64,000 bases of DNA from Opitutaceae bacterium TAV5. GTDB lineage: Bacteria > Verrucomicrobiota > Verrucomicrobiia > Opitutales > Opitutaceae. Shown one piece after another: positions 18,441 through 26,415 of the stretch. The notes under the pieces were generated by a model. That model ran no database searches. It was given only the letters and a program-made list of their open reading frames with translations, and was not told the origin of the DNA. Both the position numbers and the translations under genes were made by a program. The stretch is from assembly GCA_000242935.3 (NCBI GenBank), contig CP007053.1:4201001-4265000 (forward strand), read 5' to 3'. Numbering within the stretch: the first letter of the stretch is position 1; each line of letters begins with the position of its first letter.

Positions 18441-19187
18441 TCAGGGATTGACGGGAAGGTTGTCGAGCTTGCGCGATTCCACATGGCCGTCGAAGAAGGC
18501 GTAGTTGCGGCCACCTTTGTGAGCAGGGAGAACCTCATTGGAGGCGCCTGCATCCGGGTAGCCCGAATAGCCTCCATAGTTGATGCTGTCGGCATCACAC
18601 AGCATCCATATCCGGGTTAGCTCGGTCACGCCGGATGTGGCATCGGCCATGAGACCTCCATCCAGCCGCTTGGGAGATTTCCCGGAGGCGCCGAAGAAAT
18701 AAGTGGGCGATGTATCAACCTGATTGTTACAAAGGTAGGTGACCCCGGTGGTGCTTGCCCGGTAGCCGGCTTCATTGCCGAGGCAGCGCCAGATGCCCAT
18801 GGACTTGCCGGCATCCAGGTAGTGATTGAGGACACCGCTGAGCTGGGCATTGTCCGTTTCCTTGCTGACAATAACATCGATGGTTTTGCCGTCCGATTTG
18901 GCCCCGGGAGGAATGATGCCGCGATTAATCGTACCGTAATCACCTTCGCTGGTGAGGTTTCCGGGAAGGATTCCTCGATTGTCGTTGGCGTAGGTGATGA
19001 CAGCGGTGGCAATCTGCCGCAAGTTGGAAGCGCAGACGGCCTGGCGGGCGGAAGCGCGCACCGAGCTGACAGTGGGAATGATGATGGCGGCGAGGATGCC
19101 GATGATGGCGATGACGGTGAGAAGCTCGATGAGCGTAAAGGCGGACTTCGATGCGCGCGTGGCAGCGGGACGAATGGCTGTTTTCAT
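18441..19187 (-). CDS. Prepilin-type N-terminal cleavage/methylation domain protein (DUF1559-like)
   Basis: A 248-residue protein with the type IV prepilin motif [21 protein letters not shown] at residues 14-34, where the prepilin peptidase would cut before Phe. The segment SNLRQIATAVITYANDNRG and the C-terminal H-X9-DG-like motif (HKGGRNYAFFDGHVE) are hallmarks of the large DUF1559-like families of Verrucomicrobia and Planctomycetes. The globular part has several cysteines (WRCLGNEAGY, YLCNNQ). Its function is not established. It probably forms part of a pseudopilus or an envelope-anchored protein. It has its own terminator and is likely monocistronic. Confidence 0.92.
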   Translation of the reverse strand: MKTAIRPAATRASKSAFTLIELLTVIAIIGILAAIIIPTVSSVRASARQAVCASNLRQIATAVITYANDNRGILPGNLTSEGDYGTINRGIIPPGAKSDGKTIDVIVSKETDNAQLSGVLNHYLDAGKSMGIWRCLGNEAGYRASTTGVTYLCNNQVDTSPTYFFGASGKSPKRLDGGLMADATSGVTELTRIWMLCDADSINYGGYSGYPDAGASNEVLPAHKGGRNYAFFDGHVESRKLDNLPVNP

Positions 19188-19300
19188 TTCAGGATTATTA
19201 CATTGCAGGGAGCGTGCCGACAGGGGCGGGTAGAACTACGCATCGAGTCGTGCGGGGCGACTGTCTGTGCCGTCGATGGGGACGCGGGAAAACGGGCCAC

Positions 19301-19334
19301 AAAAAAAGACGAAACCCGGTGATGGGCTTCGTCT
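19301..19334 (-). terminator. Intrinsic terminator of the amidotransferase-like gene
   Basis: On the minus strand AGACGAAGCCC pairs with GGGTTTCGTCT (11 bp, one G-T pair) around a six-base loop. A run of seven T follows, the first of which closes the stem. Confidence 0.85.
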
Positions 19335-19391
19335 TCTGTCCCCGCATCCTGCGGAAAGGGCGCGGTGGATTCCCCGTCTGCGCGATCCGGT

Positions 19392-20228
19392 TCAGGGCGC
19401 GTCCTTGCCGGCTGCCCAGTAAAGGGCGCGCGGGATCATGGCCTGCACGCCGGGTGTGTTTTCGGGATGCGGGCTGGAAATAAAAACGCGCCCTTTGCCG
19501 AACGTGGTCGTAGCCTGGGCGGGTGAATTGACCATCACGCCGACCGGCGTGCCGTTTTCCGCGATCTCGCTGCGGAACCAGGCAACCACCTCGTAGGCGG
19601 GCAGATCGGTCCGGTTGTGCGGGCGGATGATCGGCCCGTTGGCATAACGGATCTTGAAGGTGTCTTTCACCGGCCCGAAAAGGGCCCGGCCGGCATCGGA
19701 AAGCTCCACATCCATGTAGCCGCGGCCGCGCCGCCACTTGCTGGAAACGGTGCGGGCGTTGAGGATGCCGAGGCCCCAGTCGAAGCCGGAGCAGGCGAGG
19801 TAGGCGCCGGCGCAGACGCCGACGTAGCCGCCGCCGTTTTCGACGAACTTGCGCACGTTGGCGCGACCGGCGTCGCCGATGGCCTTGGACTGGGCGCTGC
19901 CGCTGCCGCCGCAGAAGACAATGACGTCGAACGCGGCGAGGTCGGTGGTGCCGACCTGTTCGGGGGCAAGCATCGTAAACCGGGCCTCGGGCATGGCGCG
20001 GATGTTGACCATCATGTTTTCGATGCTGGAGGCGAAGGCGCCGGGACCGGTGTAGACGGCGATGCCGAGAGGGCGGGGCGCGGGCGGGGCGACGATGATG
20101 CGGCCTTCGTTGATGGAGGGGGGCGTTGTGTCGGTGTCGGTATCGGTATCGGTCTGCGCGGCCAGCGGGGCGGACGCGAGAACCAGGCTGGCGAGGAGCG
20201 GGAGGAGACGGGCGGGACAGTTTTTCAT
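19392..20228 (-). CDS. Exported BPL_N-type class I glutamine amidotransferase-like protein
   Basis: A 278-residue protein with signal peptide (LPLLASLVLASAPLAAQ). The body matches the glutaminase-like domain known from the N-terminus of some biotin-protein ligases. It has PLGIAVYTGPGA, DVIVFCGGSGSAQ and the nucleophile elbow GGGYVGVCAGAYLA with its cysteine, followed by VAWFRSE and GRVFISSPHPE. Secreted members are common in this phylum, and their substrate is unknown. Between the signal peptide and the domain lies a Thr-Asp microrepeat (TDTDTDTDTT) encoded by imperfect hexanucleotide repeats at about 20129-20152. It is followed by a good terminator at 19301. Confidence 0.8.
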   Translation of the reverse strand: MKNCPARLLPLLASLVLASAPLAAQTDTDTDTDTTPPSINEGRIIVAPPAPRPLGIAVYTGPGAFASSIENMMVNIRAMPEARFTMLAPEQVGTTDLAAFDVIVFCGGSGSAQSKAIGDAGRANVRKFVENGGGYVGVCAGAYLACSGFDWGLGILNARTVSSKWRRGRGYMDVELSDAGRALFGPVKDTFKIRYANGPIIRPHNRTDLPAYEVVAWFRSEIAENGTPVGVMVNSPAQATTTFGKGRVFISSPHPENTPGVQAMIPRALYWAAGKDAP

Positions 20229-20256
20229 AGGGAGAACGAGGTGGTGAAATAGGAGG

Positions 20257-20344
20257 GGACCCGCGCCCGGCGCACCGGAGCGACAACCCGGCGACGTGGC
20301 CTCGTCGTCGTGCCATCGCCGGAGCGGCCGGAAGGCGCGGGTCC
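20257..20344. other. Inverted repeat at the end of the beta-strand repeat gene
   Basis: GGACCCGCGCC at 20257-20267 is perfectly complementary to 20334-20344, with further GC hairpins between. It lies between two minus-strand genes and could terminate transcription from 20352, although no T tract follows. Confidence 0.45.
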
Positions 20345-20351
20345 GGGGATG

Positions 20352-21848
20352 CTATGACCGCCGCGCTGGATGGCGGCGAAGGAAGAAGGCCAGCCCGAAG
20401 AGAGCGAGGCCGGCGAGGGCGGCGAAGGTGGCGGGCTCGGGAATGGCGCCGACGCGAAGGACGAGGGAGGTGCCGTTGCTGCCGAGAGCGAGGACGACGT
20501 CGCGGCCGTCGAGCGTGCCGGTGAGGGTGTCGCCGAGCGTACCGACGATGGTTTCGGAAGTGGAGAACAGGGTATAAATGCCGTCGTCGAAACCGGCGAG
20601 GGCGGTGAGTTGCAGGTTGTCGAGGTCGAAGACGCCGCTGCCGATGTCGAGCACGGCGCCGGCTGCGAGCTGCACGAGGTCGCTGGCGCCGGTTGTGGCG
20701 AGGTCGAAGAAGAAGGAGGCGTCGCCCACGGAAAGGTTGCCGGTGAAGGCGAGGGTGCCGATGGCGTCGGACAGGACACCGGCGCTGTATGTGCCGATGT
20801 CGACGATGGCGCCGTCTGCCAGGACGGAATCGCCGGCGACCGTGCCGCTGCCGGCAAGGGTGGCGCCGGAGGCGACGGTGACGCCGGCGCCCTCGTCACG
20901 CCCGAGGGTGACGCCGGCATTGAGGAGGAGCGTGCCGGCGGAAACGACGGTGCCGCCGGTATGGGCATACCCGGAAGTGCCGGTGCTGGTGTTTTCGAGC
21001 GAGAGGGTGCCCGCGCCGGTTTTGACGAGAACGCCGTCTTCACCCGAGACATTGCGCATGGAGCCGAGGATGCGGAAGGTCACGTCTTCCGCGACTTCGA
21101 GGGTCCCTCCCTGTGCGCCAACTCGCCAGCCACGATTGGCAAAGGAAGCGGTGGTGCCACCGGTAACCTGCAAGGTGCCGCCGTTGATGATCACGCCGTT
21201 GGTGTTGACCGATGCCGTGGAGCCGAGGTTGGCGGCATTGTCGATCGAGACCACGCCTTCGGAAATGGTGAGCCCGCCGGTGAAGGTGTTCGTCGTGCCG
21301 AGGACGAGGGTGCCGGTTCCGGTCTTTTCGATACCGCCGGTACCCGTGATGGAGGCGGTGCTGAAGGTGACGCTGGAGGTGGAGTCGATGTTGATGCCGC
21401 CGTAGCCGGTGTAGCCCAGATTGATGGTCAGGGTCGAACTGGTGTTATACCGCCAGAAAGTAACCGTGGCTTCGTTGGTGGCGGAGATGATAGTGATGTC
21501 AGCGGTGCCGAAAGTCAGCGTACGGGTGGACGCGGAGGAAGCCGTGGTCGGCCCGATGCGGAGACCGTCCGGGCCGTAACGACCGGCAGCATTGTCGAAG
21601 GAGATGGAGCGGATTGTGTAATCGGCGCCTGTCAGGAGGGTCGGAATGGTACCGCTCCCGTTGCGAGTGGCGATGACGAGATCGGTATCGGCGCCGGGAC
21701 TGATACCTTCCGTCCAGTTACCGGTGCCGGACATGTTGGCGTTACCGCCGCCGCTGCCGCCGCTCCAGTTGAGCGTGGTCTGGGCGTTGAGGAAACCGCA
21801 GGAAAGCCCCGTGACGAGGACGGCGGCGGTGAGATGGCTGTATTTCAT
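20352..21848 (-). CDS. Autotransporter-associated beta-strand repeat PEP-CTERM protein
   Basis: A 498-residue exported protein with signal peptide (LTAAVLVTGLSCGFLNAQ). The central part contains autotransporter-type beta-strand repeats (GGIEKTGTGTLVLGTTNTFTGG, KTGAGTLSLENTST, ATLAGSGTVAG), which build a right-handed beta-helix. The C-terminus is a PEP-CTERM signal: IPEPATFAALAGLALFGLAFFLRRHPARR. No translocator barrel is present, so the protein should be sorted by an exosortase rather than autotransported. It is rich in Gly, Thr and Ser and likely a structural or adhesive surface protein. It is divergent from the UxaE-like gene at 22039. Confidence 0.9.
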   Translation of the reverse strand: MKYSHLTAAVLVTGLSCGFLNAQTTLNWSGGSGGGNANMSGTGNWTEGISPGADTDLVIATRNGSGTIPTLLTGADYTIRSISFDNAAGRYGPDGLRIGPTTASSASTRTLTFGTADITIISATNEATVTFWRYNTSSTLTINLGYTGYGGINIDSTSSVTFSTASITGTGGIEKTGTGTLVLGTTNTFTGGLTISEGVVSIDNAANLGSTASVNTNGVIINGGTLQVTGGTTASFANRGWRVGAQGGTLEVAEDVTFRILGSMRNVSGEDGVLVKTGAGTLSLENTSTGTSGYAHTGGTVVSAGTLLLNAGVTLGRDEGAGVTVASGATLAGSGTVAGDSVLADGAIVDIGTYSAGVLSDAIGTLAFTGNLSVGDASFFFDLATTGASDLVQLAAGAVLDIGSGVFDLDNLQLTALAGFDDGIYTLFSTSETIVGTLGDTLTGTLDGRDVVLALGSNGTSLVLRVGAIPEPATFAALAGLALFGLAFFLRRHPARRS

Positions 21849-22038
21849 GATGTGGCAGATTGGTTGCCGGTAAATGGAGCAGCGGGCATTCCGCCGGGGT
21901 TACGTAGAGCTACGCCCGGGGACGGGCGTGCTCCCCGGCGGGGTTTCGCGGGCGCGTCTGAAAACGTTTGTCGGTCCGGGGAAGTGGCGATTTTGCGCGG
22001 CGGGGGTCGTGCTGGAGCCAGTCTCCCTGCTTTTCACC

Positions 22039-23952
22039 ATGTCAGCCATCAACGATTTCCTCCTCCGCAACGATCTTCGCATCGCCACCAATCCGTGCGT
22101 CAGCCCGGATTTCTGCCTCGACTGGCCTGCGCTGCGCGCCCAGCTCGTCGCCGGTGATCCGGCGGTGACGCGGTATCCGCAGAGCCGTTTCGCCACCGCG
22201 CAGGGTTTCTGGGAACTGGCGGAAAACGCGCACGGCGACTGCGCCTGGGTGCTGTCGCCGGCGGCGGGCGTCGCCGATGCGGAGGCGACGCTGGCGGAGG
22301 GCGCCGCGCTGGCGGACGGGCGATGCGTGTTCCCGGCGACCTTTGAGAACCTCCTCGTGCTCAAGAACCGGATACAGGAGCACGAGGCCGGCTCGACGAT
22401 CTTCCCGACGGCGGGCGCGCAGCTCGGGCGGAGCACGCTGGGCATCGGGGCGCGGTTCACCACGCTGCACTGGCCGGCGGTGGACTGGGCGATGGCGGCG
22501 CTGGGCATCGGGGTGACGGCCAACCAGAACTCGATCCCGCGCGAACTGGTTTACGATGTCGACGCCATGCTCGGCGGACGGCTCGACACGGTGCCGTTCC
22601 CGTTCATCGGCACGAGCGTGCCCGAGGGGCATCAGGGGCAGAGCGTCGAAGGGATGAGCCACGGTTGCGTGCTCGCGAAGCTGAAAACCGGATTTCACCG
22701 GCGCGGCATCGCCTGGAGTTTTAACGCCGACCATCAGCCGATCGGGGGAAAATTCGACGCGCGCGAGGATGCGCTCGTGGCGGGCTGCGTGCTGGCGAGC
22801 TACATCACGTTCGACCTGTCGCCCGAACTGGCGCAGACGCGCGCGCCCGCCTCGCCGCAGGCCGCGGCGGAGTGGGTAAAGGCTCATGTGCCGGCGGAGC
22901 TGGTCGAAACGGTCCGCGCCCGGGTGGGCGGGCTCGGGTTCGACGGAAAAACCGGCGTGGCAACGCTCGACGAGGGGGCGTTCGCGTTGCTGCTCGCCAC
23001 CGTCTGGCCCGCGATGGAAAAAATGAAGCGGCGCGACGAAAAGTACCGCGCCGCGCGCGAGCGGCTTTTCACGACGGAGGCGGGGCGCGCATACCTGCGC
23101 GAGTTGTCGATCGACGAGTTGCCGGGACTCACCACGCCGGAGACGACGGCGATCATGCTGGCGCTGTGCGAGGCGCTCGGGATGACGATCCACTTTGTGG
23201 CGCCGGCCTTCGGTTTTCAGAAAAACATGCCGTATCCGGACAACGCGGCGTTGCGCGCGCTGATCGAAAGGCAGTGGGCGGTGTGCCGGGCGTTCGGCGC
23301 GAGCATCGGTTTCCATTCCGGCTCCGGAAAGTCGGCCGAAAACTATCAGGTGATGGGTGCGGTGACGGGCGGCCGCCTGGAGATCAAGACGAGCGGGCGC
23401 TACACCTACGAGATGGGGCGGGCGCTGCACGCATCGACGGATGCGGGCGACCGGGCGCTCTGGGAAGACTGGCACCGCTTCACGGTGGAGCTGGCGCTGG
23501 CGGGCGGCTTCAGCACGGACGAGACCGAGCGCCGGATGGCGCGGAGTTTTGTCATCGACGCGCTGACCAGGGCCGGGCGCGCGGCGGCGGAGACAGCGGA
23601 GGCGGCGGTGTTCGCCTCGCCGGAGTCGGCGCGGGCGGCGATCGGATCGCTGCCGGCGAGTCCGGAAAACATGTTCTGGTTTGAATACAATTTCCTGTAC
23701 GTGCTCGCGGGCGACGGCCGGGCGGAGAAGGCGGCGCTCGGCGACCACTCGCCGGCGGGCTACCGGCAGCGCGCGCGGTTTTATGCGATCAGCGACGAGG
23801 CGAGGCTGCTCTATGCGAAAAACGTGGCGGCCTACATCGTGTTTCTCGCGGAAAACACGGGGCTGGTCTCGCGCGAACGTTGCGCGGCGGCGGCGAAGGC
23901 GCTGGCAGGGTATGCGACGCTGGCGGAGTTGCTGGCGGCGACCGGCGCGTAG
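22039..23952 (+). CDS. uxaE: UxaE-like tagaturonate epimerase family protein
   Basis: A 637-residue cytoplasmic protein from the ATG at 22039 (MSAINDFLLRNDLRIA). The frame is open farther upstream, but that part is not protein-like. Motifs recall UxaE, the metal-dependent D-tagaturonate/D-fructuronate epimerase: LGIGARFTTLHWP, WSFNADHQPIGGKFD, and HSGSGKSAENYQVMG followed by LEIKTSGRYTYEMGRAL. These give conserved His and Asp candidates for the metal site. The comparison is from memory of the Thermotoga enzyme. This protein appears longer than that one, with extra sequence around residues 270-390. If right, it links galacturonate and glucuronate catabolism and would fit a pectin-degrading lifestyle. 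Confidence 0.6.
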   Translation: MSAINDFLLRNDLRIATNPCVSPDFCLDWPALRAQLVAGDPAVTRYPQSRFATAQGFWELAENAHGDCAWVLSPAAGVADAEATLAEGAALADGRCVFPATFENLLVLKNRIQEHEAGSTIFPTAGAQLGRSTLGIGARFTTLHWPAVDWAMAALGIGVTANQNSIPRELVYDVDAMLGGRLDTVPFPFIGTSVPEGHQGQSVEGMSHGCVLAKLKTGFHRRGIAWSFNADHQPIGGKFDAREDALVAGCVLASYITFDLSPELAQTRAPASPQAAAEWVKAHVPAELVETVRARVGGLGFDGKTGVATLDEGAFALLLATVWPAMEKMKRRDEKYRAARERLFTTEAGRAYLRELSIDELPGLTTPETTAIMLALCEALGMTIHFVAPAFGFQKNMPYPDNAALRALIERQWAVCRAFGASIGFHSGSGKSAENYQVMGAVTGGRLEIKTSGRYTYEMGRALHASTDAGDRALWEDWHRFTVELALAGGFSTDETERRMARSFVIDALTRAGRAAAETAEAAVFASPESARAAIGSLPASPENMFWFEYNFLYVLAGDGRAEKAALGDHSPAGYRQRARFYAISDEARLLYAKNVAAYIVFLAENTGLVSRERCAAAAKALAGYATLAELLAATGA

Positions 23953-23965
23953 CCCGGATTATTTC

Positions 23966-24258
23966 ACTGATGTTACGCGGATCGACCGTAGTCACAGGCC
24001 TCGACTTTTCCTGGCGGAAAAGTGCCTGTGGGACGGCGCGAAGCGCCGCCGGTCTGTGTGGCGCGGGCGTCTCGCCCGCAGACGGCGAAGCCGCCGGATC
24101 GTGTGGCACGGGCTTCCAGCCCGTGAGCGTTGCCTCTCCGCGACGTCCGGAAACAAACCGGCGGCGCTTCGCGTCGTCCACGGGCAAGGATGCCCGTGCC
24201 ACGTCGGAAGCGGGCGAGACGCCCGCGCCACTTCAAGGCCGATCCGCGTGACATCAGT
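23966..24258. repeat. 293-bp composite palindromic element R5 with terminal inverted repeats
   Basis: The outer ends ACTGATGTTACGCGGATC (23966-23983) and its near-perfect complement (24241-24258, 17 of 18) enclose a chain of smaller hairpins such as GCGGGCGTCTCGCCCGC and GGCGCTTCGCGTC. Fragments of the same element recur at 34716-34768, 36472-36665, 37629-37802 and 41783-41906. It carries no gene. Confidence 0.8.
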
Positions 24259-24273
24259 CATGACGTCGCGCTC

Positions 24274-26040
24274 TCAGTTCTGCGCAGTGGTCTGCGGGCG
24301 GCTGCTGGCGGGCTCGACCACGGCGATGTTGTAGCGCGAGAGCGAACTGGCCTCGAGGCGGGCGAGTTCGGAAAGCGCAACGCGCAGGTTGACGCGGGAC
24401 TGGAGCTCGTTGACACGCGCGGTGTCGAGGTCTTCCTGCGACTCCTGCACACGGCGGAAGGTGGTGAGGCCGGAATCGTAACGCGCCTTTTCAAATTCGT
24501 ACTGGCGCTCGCTCAGCGTGGTGGCGAGCGAGGAGATGCGGACGGCTTCGCGGTTGGTGTCGACGGCGCGGACGGCGGCGCGCACGGCCACGCGGAGATC
24601 CTGCTCGATCTGGGCCAGGCGGGTCTGCTCGCGGGTGAGGCCGAGCACGGACTGCCGGTAGCGGGCGCGTTCGGCCTTCATGCCCCAGGGGAAACTGACC
24701 GTGACGTCGACCTGCCAGTTGTAACGGTCGCCGTTGAACGTGTGGCCGGCGGCGTCGCTGTAGCTGTCGTCGTCGGCATTGTAACCGACGGCGCCCCCGA
24801 GGGCGAGAGAGGGGAGCTTGTCGTTGGCGGCCACACGCACATCGAGCCGGAGCTGGCGGATCGAGAGCAGGGTGGCGGTGTAGTCGGGGTAGTTGTCGAG
24901 CGCGAGTTTGTAGGAGCGGTCGATGGAGACGTCGGGAATGGCGGTGTCGGGCAGGGTGAGGGCGCCGACTTCCAGTTCGCCGGGCCGGGCGCCGAAGAGG
25001 GCGACGAGCGCATCCTCGCGGTTGTTCACCGTCTGTTCGCTCTCGAGGACGGCGCGGCGGGCATTGGCGACGCCGACTTCGGCCTGCAACACCTCGAGAT
25101 CGGTGCCGACACCGACGTCGCGACGGCTGGTGTTTTCCCGCAGCAGGCGTTCGGCGACATCGAGGCTGAACTGGAGCACGCCGAGCTGGCCGCGGGCATA
25201 AAGAAGATTGTAGTAGGAGGTCTCCACATCGCGCACGACGTCGAGCACGGTGCTCTTGAAATCGAGGTCGGCGATGTCGCTGCCGAGGCGGGCGCGATTG
25301 ATGGCGGCGCGGTTGACGGTGGTGCCGGCGCCCTTGAGCAGGGGTTGGCTGACGGAGAAGGCGACATCGCTGCCATACACGGAGTTGTAACCGGAGGGGT
25401 AGGGGGGGGTATTGGTGTGGCTGCGGTCGAGCGCGCCGCTGACGGCGGCGGTGGCGCCGGTGGCGAGTTTTTTGGAAACCTGGAGGCGGGTGTCGTTGCC
25501 GTTGGCCTTGGTCGCGTCGGCCCGGCTCTCGCCATAGGCGGTGGAGAGCGAAAGATTGGGAGAAAAGACGGATTCGGCCACGGGCACGTTTTCCCGGGTG
25601 CTTTCGGTGGTGAAGCGCTGGATGCGGAGGTTGAAATTGGCGTCGAGGGCGCGGCTCACGCAGTCCTCGAGCGTGAGGGGGACGCCGCCGGGCGTGGGCG
25701 AGGCGAGCGCGACCGCGGCGATCACGGGATCGGTGATGGGCTCGTCCGGCGTGCTGGTGGTCGCGGGTGGCGGCTTGGGCGGGGTGGGCGCGGGGGCGGG
25801 GCGGGAGGGCGGCGGCGTGGGCGGGGCCTCCTTGGCATCGGCCGGGGCGGTGTCGGACGCGGCCGGAGTGGCGGCGGCGGATGCGGACACCGGGGCAGCG
25901 GCGACGACCGGCCCGGAGAGTATTGCCGGCGAGGCGGTTGGCGATTTGCTGTCCGAAGAGGTGGCCCGGAGCGGCGAGAGGAGAGCGATGGCGAAGGCGG
26001 CAGCGGTGGCGGCAGCGCGAGGGCGGAGGAGGGCGGTCAT
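24274..26040 (-). CDS. TolC-family outer membrane efflux protein
   Basis: A 588-residue protein from the ATG at 26040, which gives a signal peptide (AAATAAAFAIALLSPLRA). A Pro/Ala-rich spacer follows (residues about 60-110). The rest has the duplicated outer-membrane efflux protein fold of long helices and beta strands: LTLEDCVSRALDANFNLRIQ, DVETSYYNLLYARGQL, RRDVGVGTDLEVLQAEVGVANAR and FEKARYDSGLTTFRRVQESQEDL. It should form a trimeric channel through the outer membrane for export by a tripartite pump or type I system. No inner-membrane partner is nearby. The coding strand contains a run of eight C (25402-25409 as G on the plus strand). Its start overlaps the stop of the zinc-ribbon gene by ATGA. 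Confidence 0.88.
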   Translation of the reverse strand: MTALLRPRAAATAAAFAIALLSPLRATSSDSKSPTASPAILSGPVVAAAPVSASAAATPAASDTAPADAKEAPPTPPPSRPAPAPTPPKPPPATTSTPDEPITDPVIAAVALASPTPGGVPLTLEDCVSRALDANFNLRIQRFTTESTRENVPVAESVFSPNLSLSTAYGESRADATKANGNDTRLQVSKKLATGATAAVSGALDRSHTNTPPYPSGYNSVYGSDVAFSVSQPLLKGAGTTVNRAAINRARLGSDIADLDFKSTVLDVVRDVETSYYNLLYARGQLGVLQFSLDVAERLLRENTSRRDVGVGTDLEVLQAEVGVANARRAVLESEQTVNNREDALVALFGARPGELEVGALTLPDTAIPDVSIDRSYKLALDNYPDYTATLLSIRQLRLDVRVAANDKLPSLALGGAVGYNADDDSYSDAAGHTFNGDRYNWQVDVTVSFPWGMKAERARYRQSVLGLTREQTRLAQIEQDLRVAVRAAVRAVDTNREAVRISSLATTLSERQYEFEKARYDSGLTTFRRVQESQEDLDTARVNELQSRVNLRVALSELARLEASSLSRYNIAVVEPASSRPQTTAQN

Positions 26041-26285
26041 TGCTTTTCGTATTCGCCGGCGGACGTGCGTTTGAGGACGGTAAAACCGGCTTGTTTCGCA
26101 TCCGTGACGGACAAGGGCTTCAGAAGTTTCGGTGTGTTGATTGTATGAATGTCTTCGCGGGCCACGGCCTGGCCGCAGACGGGGCACTGCGTGAGTGCGG
26201 GCTCGTTCGCGGAATGCCGGCGATCGAATCCCGTGCCGCAGAGTTTGCAGGGCGATTTGAGCGGGACGTAGCGATAGACAGGCAT
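26037..26285 (-). CDS. Small FmdB-like zinc-ribbon protein
   Basis: An 82-residue protein starting MPVYRYVPLKSPCKLCG. Two CxxC pairs (CKLCG and CPVCG, about 22 residues apart) form a zinc ribbon, and the YRYV start is typical of FmdB-type regulatory ribbons. The C-terminal half (FTVLKRTSAGEYEKQ) resembles family tails. The stop overlaps the start of the TolC-type gene by four bases (ATGA), so the two are probably translated together. The role is unknown: such ribbons are linked to regulation or protein quality control. The divergent DAHP synthase gene starts 130 bp away. Confidence 0.75.
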   Translation of the reverse strand: MPVYRYVPLKSPCKLCGTGFDRRHSANEPALTQCPVCGQAVAREDIHTINTPKLLKPLSVTDAKQAGFTVLKRTSAGEYEKQ

Positions 26286-26415
26286 GGGAATTGGTCCGGA
26301 AAAGGAGAAGCGAAGCCGTGGCGGAGCCCGCGGGCAACAGTTTTGCGAGCAGGAATGCCTGCGGTCGCGCGAAATCTTGCCGACCGGCCGCGAATGCGGC
26401 ACGCTCCGTCCCTTT

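Noticed and set aside
23966-24258. A CRISPR array in the hairpin-rich gap
   Set aside because: Units are unequal in length, inverted rather than direct, and have no regular spacers.
24130-26148. A 672-codon open frame antisense to the TolC-type gene
   Set aside because: The TolC-type protein has signal peptide and family motifs. The antisense frame is Gly/Val-rich shadow sequence and begins inside repeat R5.
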